Positions 31,996 through 43,262 of a DNA stretch of 64,000 nt are shown here, one piece after another (position 1 is the first letter of the stretch; each line of letters opens with the position of its first letter). The notes under the pieces are model-generated. The model was not told where the DNA came from. It made no database searches and was given only the letters and a program-made list of their open reading frames with translations. The position numbers and the translations under genes were made by a program. The DNA is from Macrolepiota albuminosa (taxonomy: Eukaryota > Basidiomycota > Agaricomycetes > Agaricales > Agaricaceae), in NCBI GenBank assembly GCA_027475525.1, contig JAMWFC010000053.1, forward strand, positions 1,426,001-1,490,000. Direction: 5' to 3'.

Positions 31996-34225
31996 TCATA
32001 ACTGATTGGCCTTCAAATTGTTGTACTTGGGACACAAATTGTTCCAGGCCGCTACAAGAGTAGAACAATTATCACAAAACTGGATATGTGGCAAGAATGA
32101 ACGATCACTTACCAGGAGTTGGATTCGTTGCATTGATGTGAGGGATGTCTTCGGCGAAAACAATAGCCAAACCCCTATGAAAAAAAAACGCTTAAGTTGA
32201 TAGCCCCATACCTATGAAGAAATGATACATACAACTCAAGATGCCAATCGATATGACTTGGTGGTCAGAAAGTGCATGTCAGTAGACATGTACAAAATTT
32301 GATTTGAAAAACGTACCAGTGCAAGAACCAAGGACCAGCGTTGTCAGTAACGAAACGGATTGTAGTATTTCCATCTGCGAAGCCGGTACTAACCACATCA
32401 CGGCGTACTGGATTGATATAATTGTATTGATCGCTGTCTCCACTACGTACAACGGAGAAGGAGTGCTGTTCGAACATGAGTACCAATGATAGCATCGAAG
32501 TGTGGCGTAAATGGACATACACCATGCAAGTGGAACGGATGCTGGAAGGAAGTTGTCAGTATAGGTTGAAAACTTCTTAGAACAAGCCAATGCTTACTGG
32601 TCCACCAAACTCGAAAATAGTACCAGGAATAGTCAGTTCAACGACTTTGTTACGAGGCAATTCGTAGTAACTCCCGAGAGGTAACAGACTCTGTGCTGTC
32701 TGTGCTCCACTCATGATCTGAAGGAGAGCAGGCGCAGTAGGCGGAACGAACGATACGTTGTTTATCAAGAAGACGGGGAAAGGGATGTGATTCAGGTCGG
32801 CAGAGATATTGAGGAGCATATTTATGTCGGCACCTCCTACATGGGGCAATCCAGGAGCAGAAGGATTGTACAAAGCATGCAGGTTGGACTCTTTCAATGG
32901 GTTCGTGACTTGGGACGAGTTTGTTGTAGGATCGCAATCAGACGCTCCATGGTATCTAAAAATAGCGGAGTTCCTGCCACCGTCGAAGCCCTGAACACCT
33001 CGAGGATCTGGATTAGCACGGATCCAATAGTTATCGACAGGTTGGTTTGCGTTGACGATGATAGAGTAACGCTGGCCCGCGAAGATTTGGAGTTGATCGA
33101 CGGTTAGAGGAGTTGTGTATTCGCCATCGGCCTCAATAATGGTCATGTCGTGCTGGTCAATTTGGAATGTGAAGTTTGGGTCACAGGACATTGCGATGAG
33201 ACGGAAACGATATCTATGTCCCTTCTTCACATTTATAACAGCAAGACTCGTGTTAGCAGGCGAGCCTTTCCAGCGTCCTTGACCGTTGATCAACGTTGAA
33301 TAAGATGAGAGAGGTGTGCCGTCAACAGAGGCCTTTTTTGCATAATCATGGTACCTAGATATCAGGTTTGAGAGCTGACCTTTTTGTCGAGATATTAGAG
33401 ACTCACCAGTCAGCGAGGGTAATTATTGTTGATTCTGCATAAACAGAAATTGAGGCATGAGTTCCAGCTATCTTCAGGACACATGGTTGAAGGCAACGTA
33501 CCATCATCGACGTCGTACATCTTCTTATACGGATCATGTGGATTGTAGATAACAAAGGGACCGCGTAATCCATCACAGTACTGCGTTGCTAAGAAAAGAT
33601 ATCAACATCTAAACTTTACGCAAAGGTTTCCAAACTTACAAAGATGGGAGTGATACCAAAAAGTGCCCACCTGATCAGGAACAGTAAAATCATAAACGAA
33701 GGAATCATTAGGTGCTATTGGGCACTGCGTTACAAACGATGTACCATCGGCCCAGCTGCTACCGTGCTGAAAAATGCCATGCCAATGCTATTCCAAACTC
33801 AACAAACAATTGAAATGTTGCGAAAAAAGAAACTCACGATACTAGTACTCCGCAACATTGCATCGTCGGTCAATTGGTCTATAACATTGATTCTATACCT
33901 GTCTCCCTATTGCGGCCATAATTAAACACCTCAAAAGAGTCCATCTGATTCGAAAATCACCTTTTTTCCACTTATCAAGGGGCCAGGGAACGTTCCACCA
34001 GCTAAGACAGATCTTAAAATCAATATGTAAGAACAGAAACGCAAAGAATGAAACTGAAGAAACCGACGATCTAGTGAAGCCATCTGGGCTTACGACCTTA
34101 TTTTGAATAGGCAAGTCAAGAGTCACGTCGTGCTTGCAAGCACTTTTCGCGTGGGGGTCGGCACCCTGAGCAAAGAGACACAAATGAGACACGGTAGCAC
34201 CCCAGACCAGAAACGCGCCGAACAT
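31996..34225 (-). CDS. Laccase (secreted multicopper oxidase)
   Basis: A four-copper oxidase (phenol + O2 to radical + water), secreted. A hydrophobic N-terminus [21 protein letters not shown] is probably a signal peptide, followed by VSPDGFTRS. All four copper signatures are present: L1 [15 protein letters not shown] and FVTQCPIA, L2 [10 protein letters not shown]3 HPFHLHGHSFSVV, L4 [24 protein letters not shown]. The residue ten after the T1 Cys is Leu if the GTATGT donor after HLEL is used, the class linked to intermediate/high redox potential. The end is [15 protein letters not shown] with TGA at 31998-31996. About nine introns. The frame is intact; the first-exon choice is the least certain part. 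Confidence 0.93.
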
Positions 34226-34286
34226 AGTAGATCAGCGAAAGTGATGAGACAAATGACTGACGGACGCAAGTATGGGGTTGAGTTGG

Positions 34287-34294
34287 AATATATA
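34287..34294 (-). promoter_or_regulatory. TATA-like element upstream of laccase
   Basis: AATATATA, reading TATATATT on the minus strand, about 62-69 bp upstream of the laccase ATG. Position and sequence are plausible for a core promoter. Confidence 0.5.
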
Positions 34295-35226
34295 CCTCCC
34301 TCTCCGTTCCTCCCCGTTCCTTTTTTGCTGCGTACTACTGATGTTCTGATGAGGTAGACGTCCCCTTCATAACCGTCCGGACACAACGTAACCTCCTCCT
34401 TGAAACTGATTGACAGTTGGCAACATAACATTGTTGGCCGAAAGATGTTCTTGTAGGCGTATACCACCGCAAATGATGGATCATCACTCATACTCCACGG
34501 CCACTTGTTATTCAAGCTATCTCAAGGCGAGGGCAACAGAATACTTCCAGTAGCTGAACTCGAATCCCAGAGGAATAATGCATCTGTGGAGTTCGAGTTG
34601 ACTGGCCCGCGGTCAAAATGATGTCTGGTCATGCACGGTCCCGAAGAAGGCCATTATACAATGATTGATGGCAGAAGTCAAAAAAAAGTCATATATGACC
34701 CCACAAAGTCGCTTGCTTCTTCACAAACCTTACACAGAGAAGGAGGTAAAGTCAGCTCATACCCGACTACGACAAAATAAGTATACTTACTTACGGTAAG
34801 CAAAAGTTCCAGTCCCCGTGCATCGGTTATAGTACATAGGAGACTGTGTTTCAAAAGACATCAAAGAATCTTCATGTCCACTGAACATGAGGCTGAAGTT
34901 CAGGTACTGGTAAATTTGCGGGTGGACCGGCATTGCGTGAAGGCCGTCTTCGAAGGCAAAGATTTTGCAGTCATGAAAAGGTTAAGGCTAACCTTCCCGT
35001 TTTGCTTGCTTGCATTAAACAAATGCCATTCACACAGTTGATAATCAGAATCAACAATTTGTACGCCGTTGATGGCCACGTGTATGTTTGTATTGCCTTG
35101 GATTGGAGTATCACGATGGCTGTTCGATTCACCCTCAAACGCTAAAAAGCCTGTACACAGATACTTGGATTTCGGATCTACCAGTCCACATCGCTCGTCG
35201 TCCTTTTCAAATACCAGGAGACAAAT
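34295..35226. other. Intergenic: laccase upstream region and PRODH 3' side
   Basis: About 0.9 kb without a supported gene. Metal- or aromatic-responsive elements are common upstream of laccases, but I cannot point to one with confidence. Confidence 0.45.
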
Positions 35227-37235
35227 CTACTTTCCAGAATACCACGACCCAAAAAACCTCTTCTTAATCTCACGAGCTACCCGTCGTCGTTCTATCGCAG
35301 CCGCGCCCTCTCCTAGAACTGATTTGTTCTCGATCGCACGACGGCTCAAATATGGCATCACCTGAGGATATTATGAGATATCAGATGGAGCGAGGATCGC
35401 GTGAACGCGTACCTCGGAGAGAGCACCGTAGGGCACATATCTAGATAAATCAACAAAAGCACGTAAACAATTACAAAAAAATAAAACATACTTGATAATC
35501 AACGGCGTAGCAGACGCCGTTGAATCAACCAGATAGTTTGTCAAATCATCACACATGCCATACAGCTGTCCAATTGCCATCCTCTCCGTAACATCGTCCG
35601 GTACCACTATCAACTCCCCTTTCGTCCCACCCTTGACCGCCAATCCACTCCTAAGCAACTCTGCCAAAATGACATCACAGCTGGCCCAATTATGCGTCCC
35701 AAAGAGCACCCCGAGCCGCGGCGACCCCTTGCCCTTCCTTTTTCCCCGCTGCACATCCACATCCTCTCGAATTTCATGTACAAGCATACGCGCACACGCA
35801 TTATAAGAGTTATCCGTTTCCGTTTTCGTAAGCCATACAGGTGGAGTAGACTCTGACGAAAGTAGGAGCGATGGCTTTCCTTCGAGCCGGGCTTTGTGTG
35901 CTGCGACTTCGTAGGAGTGGTATGCCCCGCGGACGAGTTTGACGCCCAACGCATAGTTTCCTGCTTTTGCGTCTGCAAGGGATTGAGCGAGGAGCTTAGG
36001 CGTCCTAAACTTTGGTTAGAATAGATACATGACTAATGGAGGAAACACCAGAAATGAAGAGACATGCCGTTGCAGATAGGCTTGGTAAGTTCCATAGATA
36101 AGCGGCTGGACGGCAGAAGTATCGTTATCCTCAGGAGAAGGGAGTTTATTGAATTGTCGTGTGAGAGATAAAGTCAAAGCGTCGATTGCGGGTTGATACC
36201 AGCTATACTCTGCATCAACGATGATCTTCACTCCACGTTCTTGTGCACGTTCACAGATTTTAACCAGGTCAGCGTGGAAGTCACCAAGTGCCGTGATGTC
36301 TTCCGTTGTCAAAGCGCCGGTAGGAGGCTTATTTAGTACATCAAGGTCGGAAGAATGAGGGCATCCAGGATAGACGATTGAGCGATTAGGCCGGTTGTTC
36401 AGGAGGTGCGAAGAGAATTTGACGAGAATATTTGCATCGGGTAACAAGGCGCTCTAATAAGATGAATAATGATTAGTGGGGGAAAAGGGGAGGGCGAACG
36501 GACCATCTTTATCGCTACCCATGTCCTTCGACCACTATGATGCTTTCCCGACACGCCATCTTCAAAATCGGCTGCGACATCGACACAATGGATCACCTCT
36601 TCAACGATTCGTTTGTGCGGAGATGGATCCTTCTTGGCCAAGGCCGACCCTGTAGCCTCACTCTCGTCTACTTCAACCGAATACCCAAATAGAGCTCCTT
36701 TATTCACAGCTCTGAGTTTATACAATAAAGGAAGCGTCTTCTCTGCCGTATCACCGCCGACAAACTACGAGAGAAGAAAGATAAGGTCCAGATTACGAGT
36801 TGCATGCAAATCCACTCGCCAAGTACTTACTTGGTCAAAGAACGTCCATCGAACGAATCTCTCGCCGAACCAGCTGATTCCAGGCGACGTCGCAAGTTGC
36901 AACAGTTTCGGTGAGTTGTCGACGAGCGTCGGGAACGAACACATGGTGAACACCGCGTAGGCCCTAACAAGCTCGCCAAACGTCATTTCTTTAGTCGGAT
37001 CGGCAACTACAGCTTCGGCTCGTATAGCTGGCAATGATATAAGTGCAGCTGCTAGAAGAGCACCACCAGAGAACAAGCCGACAGTCCGCCGTTTCGTCGT
37101 AGTGTCTCCCCGCACGCCCGTACCTGAGCTTGCATTACGGCTTTGACAACGCGGTGTGTGAAAGGACGATCGTAGTGGCAGGCGGGATGCCCGTACAAGA
37201 AATGGTCGAGAGGACGTCCTTGAGGCTCTAAGCAT
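35227..37235 (-). CDS. PUT1: Proline dehydrogenase, mitochondrial
   Basis: An FAD enzyme that oxidises L-proline to pyrroline-5-carboxylate, feeding electrons to ubiquinone. The N-terminus (MLRASRTSSRPFLVRASRL) is Arg/Ser-rich without acids, a typical mitochondrial presequence, followed by a hydrophobic stretch GLFSGGALLAAALISL. The barrel motifs are in order: VDAEYSWYQPAIDALTL, PLIYGTYQAYLQR, GVKLVRGAYHSYE, LFGTHNWAS, AIGQLYGMCDDLTNYL, KYVPYGALSEVMPYLSRRAIEN. The end is EIKKRFFGSWYSGK with TAG at 35229-35227. About six exons. It shares a 420-bp divergent promoter with BCP1. All substrate- and FAD-binding motifs that I know are present. Confidence 0.94.
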
Positions 37236-37655
37236 TTGGAGTAGCTGTATCGTGTAAGATAAAGCCCATTACTTATAAATAGTTCTTTCACGGATCTTGA
37301 TCTGCAAGTAAGTCGTTACCAGATTTGCTTTCCGAACATTCCGAAACTCAAAAGACCAAGGGAAAGACGAGCGAGACTCTTGAGAAACAGCGAATTTTCG
37401 TCGATGGCACGGATAATTGGGTGACCAGAGTTAGCTGTTTCCCCTCTTGGTATTGCGCAGACCGCATGGATGTCGTCGTTCGGACTGGCTGGAGGGGTCT
37501 GCTCCGGAGCTTATCTCCACAATGGGCACGCTCTGGCAAGAACCCCTGCGAATAAAAGCCTGGCCGTGGTCTAGTCACATGGTCTAAGTCGTTATATAAT
37601 CAAACCAGTTCGGGAAAAACGAAAGGAGCCATCTCGGAAAAGCCTTATCCTAGGG
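37236..37655. promoter_or_regulatory. Bidirectional promoter, PRODH / BCP1
   Basis: 420 bp separate the two divergent start codons. TATATAAT at 37593-37600 lies 56 bp upstream of the BCP1 ATG and is the best core-promoter candidate on that side. Confidence 0.6.
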
Positions 37656-38778
37656 ATGTCGAAACGCAAACAAACTGGCGGGGACGACTCTGACGACTCT
37701 TCCTCTGATGTCGTATGCCCTTCTCAGACTCCTCGAAGCACCAACTATTAATGAGATCACCCAGTAGTCCCTTATCGATGTCGATTTCGATTTTTTCGAC
37801 CCGAATCCTAAAGTCGACTATCAAGCGCTGAAGAGACTGCTCACCCAACTTTTGCAAAAAGATGCAGAAGCGTACAACTTCGACTTGCATGCCCTCACGG
37901 AGCTCGTGCTGAGCCAGCCGACGGTGGGCACGACGATCAAAACCGATGGAATCGAAAGCGACCCATACGCTTTTCTGACCGTGCTCAATATGCACGTCCA
38001 CCATGTACGTGTCTTTTTTCTCAAACTCTTGAAGCACACAGCGGTTAGATCTTCATAGTACACAGGAACACCCTTCGATAAAAGCGATCGCACACTACAC
38101 CCTCGAAAAGTCGTCTGCGGACCCCGCGTTCCACACCACCCTCGAAGCTCTTTTTTCCCAGAACCAATCCCACGTCGGACTCGTGCTATCCGAGCGCCTG
38201 ATCAACATGCCCGTGCAAGTCGTTCCTCCGATGTACACGATGCTCTCAAAGGAAATGCAATGGGCCATAGACGACGTACGTCCCCCCCCTCTCACAATCC
38301 TTTTCCACTTTGGTTTATATAAAAAAAAACTTGAATCGCAGAACGAACCATACGTATTCAGCCACTACCTATTTATATCCCGAAATTACCATCTCACGCC
38401 CGACGAAGAATCCTTCTTTCTCAACAGCGCACCATCCACCAAAGGCCCCACCTCTAAAAAGTCCAAACGAGCAACGACCACACAACCCGTGCCGGAAACC
38501 TCGCCCGACGGTATCTATCCGTACCATCCAGAGGACGAATACATCAAATCGGTATGTATTCTCTCTCTTACACCAGACGAAAAAGAAAAAAAAACAGCTA
38601 AACTGAAAAATCGCAGGCTTCATTACACTCGGTCGATTACCGCTTCAAAACCGACAACGAACCCCGAGAGAAGGATTCGTTTGGTCTTGACACTAGAGGA
38701 CGGATAATGCTTGTACCAGCGGAGAGATTACCCGAAGTCATAGCCAAGATGAATGAAGTGTACGCTCCTCCCACCTAG
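37656..38778 (+). CDS. BCP1: BCP1/BCCIP-family protein (uL14 chaperone)
   Basis: In yeast Bcp1 is an essential nuclear protein that chaperones ribosomal protein Rpl23 (uL14) and is needed for Mss4 export. Five exons. The acidic, Ser-rich N-terminus is MSKRKQTGGDDSDDSSSDV. Then come SLIDVDFDFFDPNPKVDYQALKRLLTQL, LHALTELVLSQPTVGTTIKTDG and DPYAFLTVLNMHVHH. After these are LVLSERLINMPVQVVPPMYTML, EPYVFSHYLFISRNY, an acidic linker with PYHPEDEYIKS, and the end RGRIMLVPAERLPEVIAKMNEVYAPPT. The first intron ends at the second of two close AG sites; using the first would give an immediate stop. TAG is at 38776-38778. Intact and of usual length. Confidence 0.93.
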
Positions 38779-38821
38779 ATAACCAAATACATAAACAGAA
38801 AATGATTATCAACTGGCGTCA

Positions 38822-39701
38822 ATGTCAGCCGCTCCGCTCGGCGAGACCGCTTATAACCCTAAAGAAATAAAAAAAAGTCATCCTCCACCTAAGTGAGTGA
38901 GTTTTCTACCGCACGCACCGCAGAGCCATCACAGCGCGTCCTCGACGAGACGATGTCCCTCTCCCTGCTCTCTCCGCCCTCTGCAAACCCAAACCCAAAC
39001 CCGCTCACCTCTCTCCTCGCGAAATACGACACCGCGCTCTCGCTCTACGACGACCTCGCCCGGGACATCAGCCAGATGAAAAAAGCGACGCAGCTCGTCC
39101 GGGCGAAGACTCTCAAGCTCTTCGAGAGGAAAGTACGGCGGAAAAAAGCGTTCGGGATCCAAAACGAAGCCTTGGACGGTACGTCGACGTCTCCTCGCTC
39201 CTCGCTCCTCTCCTCCACGAGAGGGTTGTTGTGCTGGTACTGTACTGAATCGGGCTCTTGGGGCCCCCGGGTGCGTTTAGTGCTTCTCGCAGCGGGGGTC
39301 AAAGCGCAACAGCGACGTAGAGGCACGGGACCTCGGAAAGCCCGACCCCGACGACGCGATTCGACGACGACGACGGCTTCTTCTTCTTCTTCGGCTAAAC
39401 TTGGAAGCCCCGTGAAACGTCGAGGTACGGACAATACAACGTCGTCCGTTTTCGATTGAGTGGGTGGGGCTGACGAACAACGTTGTTGTAGGATCTGTAG
39501 GAGGCAGCGGTAGCGGTAACAACGTCAACGTCAACGTCGCTCCTGCCGTGAGCCTCAAAGTACGTTTCGAAATACCAGGTGAGCGTTAACGTAACAAACA
39601 CTCCAGAAACGAATTTGACTCGTGTCTGTATAGCCGTCCCAGTACGATCCGTGCACACCATGTCAACGCGGAGGTCCTCGAAGAGGGTGTCTTTGTCTTA
39701 A
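38822..39701 (+). CDS. Hypothetical coiled-coil protein with basic tail; start uncertain
   Basis: I do not recognise a family. The convincing part begins at ATG 38953 (MSLSLLSPPS). A helix-rich stretch follows, SLLAKYDTALSLYDDLARD then ISQMKKATQLVRAKTLKLF, which looks like a coiled coil and ends at a GTACGT donor near 39180. Later exons give a very basic, low-complexity region (AQQRRRGTGPRKARPRRRD, then a Thr/Ser run), a Gly/Asn/Val stretch (GSVGGSGSGNNVNVNVAPAVSLKVRFEIP) and the end MSTRRSSKRVSLS with TAA at 39699-39701. An upstream ATG at 38822 heads a 23-codon exon but does not join in frame by its obvious GTGAGT donor. A weak GTCATC donor would join it. Confidence 0.5.
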
Positions 39702-40879
39702 TCTCAAAGAAGTGGTGTGTGTGTGGGGGGGAGCGGGGGAGGGAGGGGGAGCGGGGAGTTTAGTTCTTTTTCGCAAATCAAATCGGTCTGGTTTTCGATC
39801 CGTAATGTATACATACAAATGCCCGGATTAATATTGGCCTATAATGTTTAAAGTGGGCATCAAGATCCTGAATTTGAATCGCTGCGCAGTATGTGAGATC
39901 TTCCTTTCCTTCCTCTGCTCTATCGGCTCTATCGGCTCATAAGTGTCGTCGTGTCGTGTCGTTTCTAGTGATTCTACTGAGGTGGCTCGAGTACAAGTAC
40001 AAGGCGGTCAGTGAATGATGCACGGCGTGGCGTCGTTCAGAGATATATATACAAGTATGTGCTCGGGATCATTCACGGACTCATCCTTTTTTCTTTTCTT
40101 TTCTTTTCTTTTCTTGTCCAAACGGCCCACTTAAGGGTGGTGGGTGGGGTGGTATTCGGGCGCATAAAACCCTTTGGATGAACTCTTCAGGAATCATATT
40201 CGGTCAAGTCAAGTCAAAATCACGCCACCGATCGAGCGTGCAAGCTCTCAAGGCCTCAAGCTTTATGTAAGCCCTTACAGCGCCCTGAAAGTAATTTATC
40301 ATCTCAAGTTTACATGTCCTACGTCCTTACATACATGTACACTCGGAAGCGAGAATGAGTCAGGGTGACACTTCACGTAAAACACCAAGAAAAAAAAAAT
40401 CAATATACATAATATAATTATACCATCTACGGGCGCGAGGACAGAACTTCGAGTTCGGTGGCTAAGGGGGGTTGGTTTCAAGAGAGTCAAGTCGAAGGTC
40501 GGGAAGGGAAGGGGGGGGGGGGTCAAGGGTATTACTACGAACGAAAACATACGGTATCTAACAAGTCTGTTAATCTGGGGTTTTCGGCAAGACTATTAAG
40601 GAATGACAACGGGTGGGGGGATGTACATACACACAATCTGTAAAAAGAAAACAAAGAAAGAAACAAAGAGAGAGAGAGGTAGAGGTAGAGAGCAGACACG
40701 AGTACAAAGGAGAGTTTTAAGTTGTTTGTTTGCTGTTCTTTCGAGAATTACGAGGGGGCACAAGCGAGGGCGGACGGGGACTAGAGTCGGAATGAACGAG
40801 AGAGTAGGTATACAAATCTGTATACAGCGCGTCCACAGCGCACCAAGAAAACAGAATCACACCAAGGAGAAGCGAAAGC
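39702..40879. other. Convergent 3' interval with homopolymer and simple repeats
   Basis: About 1.2 kb. It contains G-rich runs near 39725-39765 and 40500-40520 and a (TTTTC)n tract near 40088-40115. A purine-rich GAGAGG tract lies near 40665-40690. No gene is supported. Confidence 0.5.
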
Positions 40880-41812
40880 TCAGCACCCGACGGGTCTGAC
40901 TTGGCTATCAACCCTCGGTCTCGCGGCGAGCCTAGGCGGTGCAGGGCGCTGACTGCGCACGTCCCCCGCAAAGCTCGATCGGGCAGAATAATACGCCTGC
41001 TCCGAGTCAGCGGTGGAGCGCGCATCGTCGGACCTCGCAAACGCCTCTAGAGCACGCGGATGGACCTCGCCATTGAGCACGGCGAGGGCACGGGCGCGTT
41101 CGCGCTCCTTCTGCCTGAGCGTAGGGGTGGACGTGGTGGGGCGCGGAGACACTTGGGGCAGGAGTACGCGGGTCTTGCGTCTGGAGCGGGGCGGGGAGGG
41201 CGGGGTCCATGCGGAGGGACAGAGTGAGGAGTCCGAGGCAGAAGAGTGAGAGAGGAACGAGGGAGAACGAGAGAGGGAGCGCGGGGGAGTGACGGGGAGG
41301 GCGAGTGTCCAGTCGGGGGGCTTGGCTGTGGGGGGCTGGACGTTGATGCGGGGCTGGGAACGGCGTTTGGCAAAGGCGTAGGTGTAGGACGGGTAGTCTG
41401 CCGACGTGCGGATGACCTGGACGCGGCCTTTGGCGAATGGGTCCGCGTCTTGGCTGGTGACGTCATGTGTAGAGGCAAACGGGTGGCTGGGGTACGACGA
41501 CGTCGTGGACTCGTCCGTGGAGAGGGACCAGCGCGAGTTGTTGGGGGAGCAGGGCGAGGTCGACGGACGTGCAAAGACGTCGACGTCGGTAGTCGGAGTT
41601 ACGGGCGACGCAGACGACGTGGACGAGAAGGAGCGTGTGGGCGAGGGCGGCGGGGCTGTGACGAGTGACGCGGGGCGCGAAAAGATTGCACGCGAGACTT
41701 TGGGCGGCGAGGGGCAGGTGGTGCGCAGAACGAGGGCAGAGGCCTTGTGCTTGAGTTTCTCAAACAGGCGGCGCGGGCGGCTGGGCGTCGAGTCGCTCCA
41801 TCCAGACGTCAT
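40880..41812 (-). CDS. Hypothetical Ser/Pro-rich disordered protein
   Basis: A single-exon frame of 310 residues from ATG 41812 (MTSGWSDSTPSRPRRLFEKL) to TGA at 40880-40882. The open frame extends further upstream, but the added sequence looks non-coding and lies in the leader region. The body is rich in Ser, Pro, Thr and Arg, with repeated SPxRS/PPSPPRSRRK patches and no membrane segment or known fold. The C-terminal third is more ordered: RQKERERARALAVLNGEVH, PRALEAFARSDDARSTADSEQAYYSARSSF. Motifs of the kind STxDSEQxYYSARSS recur in Agaricomycete hypothetical proteins. High GC keeps other frames open too. Existence likely, function unknown. Confidence 0.6.
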   Translation of the reverse strand: MTSGWSDSTPSRPRRLFEKLKHKASALVLRTTCPSPPKVSRAIFSRPASLVTAPPPSPTRSFSSTSSASPVTPTTDVDVFARPSTSPCSPNNSRWSLSTDESTTSSYPSHPFASTHDVTSQDADPFAKGRVQVIRTSADYPSYTYAFAKRRSQPRINVQPPTAKPPDWTLALPVTPPRSLSRSPSFLSHSSASDSSLCPSAWTPPSPPRSRRKTRVLLPQVSPRPTTSTPTLRQKERERARALAVLNGEVHPRALEAFARSDDARSTADSEQAYYSARSSFAGDVRSQRPAPPRLAARPRVDSQVRPVGC

Positions 41813-42940
41813 TTTGTCGCTCGTCTGTCCTTTCTCACCCGGCGCCTTTATGTGACCGCACCCCAGCTCAGGGTCGAACTGCAAGAATGATTCCGAGAAT
41901 CGATCAGGGCCGGACGTCTCCAGTGCCAACGCCACCAGGTTCCCGAACTCGACGATGGAAAACGGCGTGCCCATTCTGTGCGACGACGGCGGCGGCGACC
42001 ACGACAAAAGTCCGGCGAGTGAAAACTTGGGTCTTGCCACCATCCTCACCAACGCCACGTCCTTATACTTGGTCACGAAGCAACCGCTCTCCGAGTCCCG
42101 ACTATCGCTTCTTTCATTAATCCCAAATCTGAATCTGATCCCGACCCTCCTCGACAACTCCTTCTCCGCCTGTCCATTCATCTTCTCAACAAAGCAGTTC
42201 CCATTCCCCGCGCGCCCACCTACTCCACCGTCCCCTCTTATCCCCACCACCAAATCCACTCTCCGGTCTCCCTCCAGTGGCTGTGCTGTTTTTTCCTTTT
42301 CCTCGATCCCCGGGGTTATGCATCTCAATCAATCTCGAGCCGACGATCATTGCACGTCACCTGTCGCATTACGGCGTCCCAAGATCCCCCCCAACCCACG
42401 ACGCGTACGGTGCCGCGCTTGCAATTTACCTTTACGACGTGGATCTAATTTCCTCGAAAACAATTATTACTTACGTAGTAAACGGTCCTCGAAAACAAAT
42501 TATTACTTACATAGTAACATATCCCCTTTCCGATATCGCATAAAGTGGCTGTGCTTGACGCCCAGCCTGGTTGGTCGGTCACCCTTTTTCTTTTTTTTCT
42601 TTCTTTCTTTTTCTTCGGCTTAGGTGTACGGGAGGGTTCGAGGTCGGAACGCGGCAACGCAAGGCAACGCCAACAAAGCTAACTAACTACAAAAGGCACA
42701 ATGCCAATTAAACGTCAACTTCAAAAGACAATCCAACACTTAGCAAGCCATTACATAGCAAACTCAACAATGTTTGACTTTTTTGTGCGCCATGCGCCAG
42801 CCTATCCTACTAAAGTACTAAAGAGTTATTTATTATCCACCCCCGAAATTGCTTCCTTCATAATAAAATGTTTCCTAGAGATTACCTAGACTTGAATTCG
42901 AACATTCAAAAAACACGACACATGATTCAGACGAAAAAGA
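41813..42940. other. Intergenic region, upstream of the Ser/Pro-rich gene
   Basis: About 1.1 kb of GC-rich sequence passing into AT-rich sequence near 42660. It includes an imperfect direct repeat of about 30 bp at 42452 and 42487 (CCTCGAAAACAA followed by TTATTACTTAC). No gene. Confidence 0.45.
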
Positions 42941-43095
42941 AAAAGAAAACCCATCCCTCCACATCCGGGAAGGAATCTCGATGCGCGGGAGGAGTTCAGA
43001 TTCCAATATGAGAGATGAAAAGAAAACCCATCCCTCCACATCCGGGAAGGAATCTCGATGCGCGGGAGGAGTTCAGATTCCAATATGAGAGATGA
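42941..43095. repeat. Perfect tandem 77-bp duplication (C), intergenic
   Basis: Copies 42941-43017 and 43018-43094 are identical, plus one extra matching base. The unit starts AAAAGAAAACCCATCCC and ends ATATGAGAGATG. It has the same period as duplications A, B and D although the sequence is unrelated. Confidence 0.97.
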
Positions 43096-43262
43096 GAGAT
43101 GAGATAGCGATAGCGAGATAACCCCTTCCCCCTTCTCAAGCTTCAACTACACGTCACTCCACTCCACATCGACATCGACATCGACACTAACCTACCCTCC
43201 ACCTCGTCCACCTTTTCTCCAGCCCTTCACTCTACTCTACCATAACCGCCGGAATCAAGCCC

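Noticed and set aside
34541..34565. T-loop-like CGAATCCCAG suggesting a tRNA
   Set aside because: No acceptor or anticodon arm can be folded around it.
37645..38037. Minus-strand frame of 130 codons
   Set aside because: Lies antisense to BCP1 exons, which are clearly identified on the plus strand.
41246..41855. Long plus-strand frames opposite the Ser/Pro-rich gene
   Set aside because: High GC keeps antisense frames open. Their Gly/Arg/Val-rich translations look like antisense of a Ser/Pro-rich protein.
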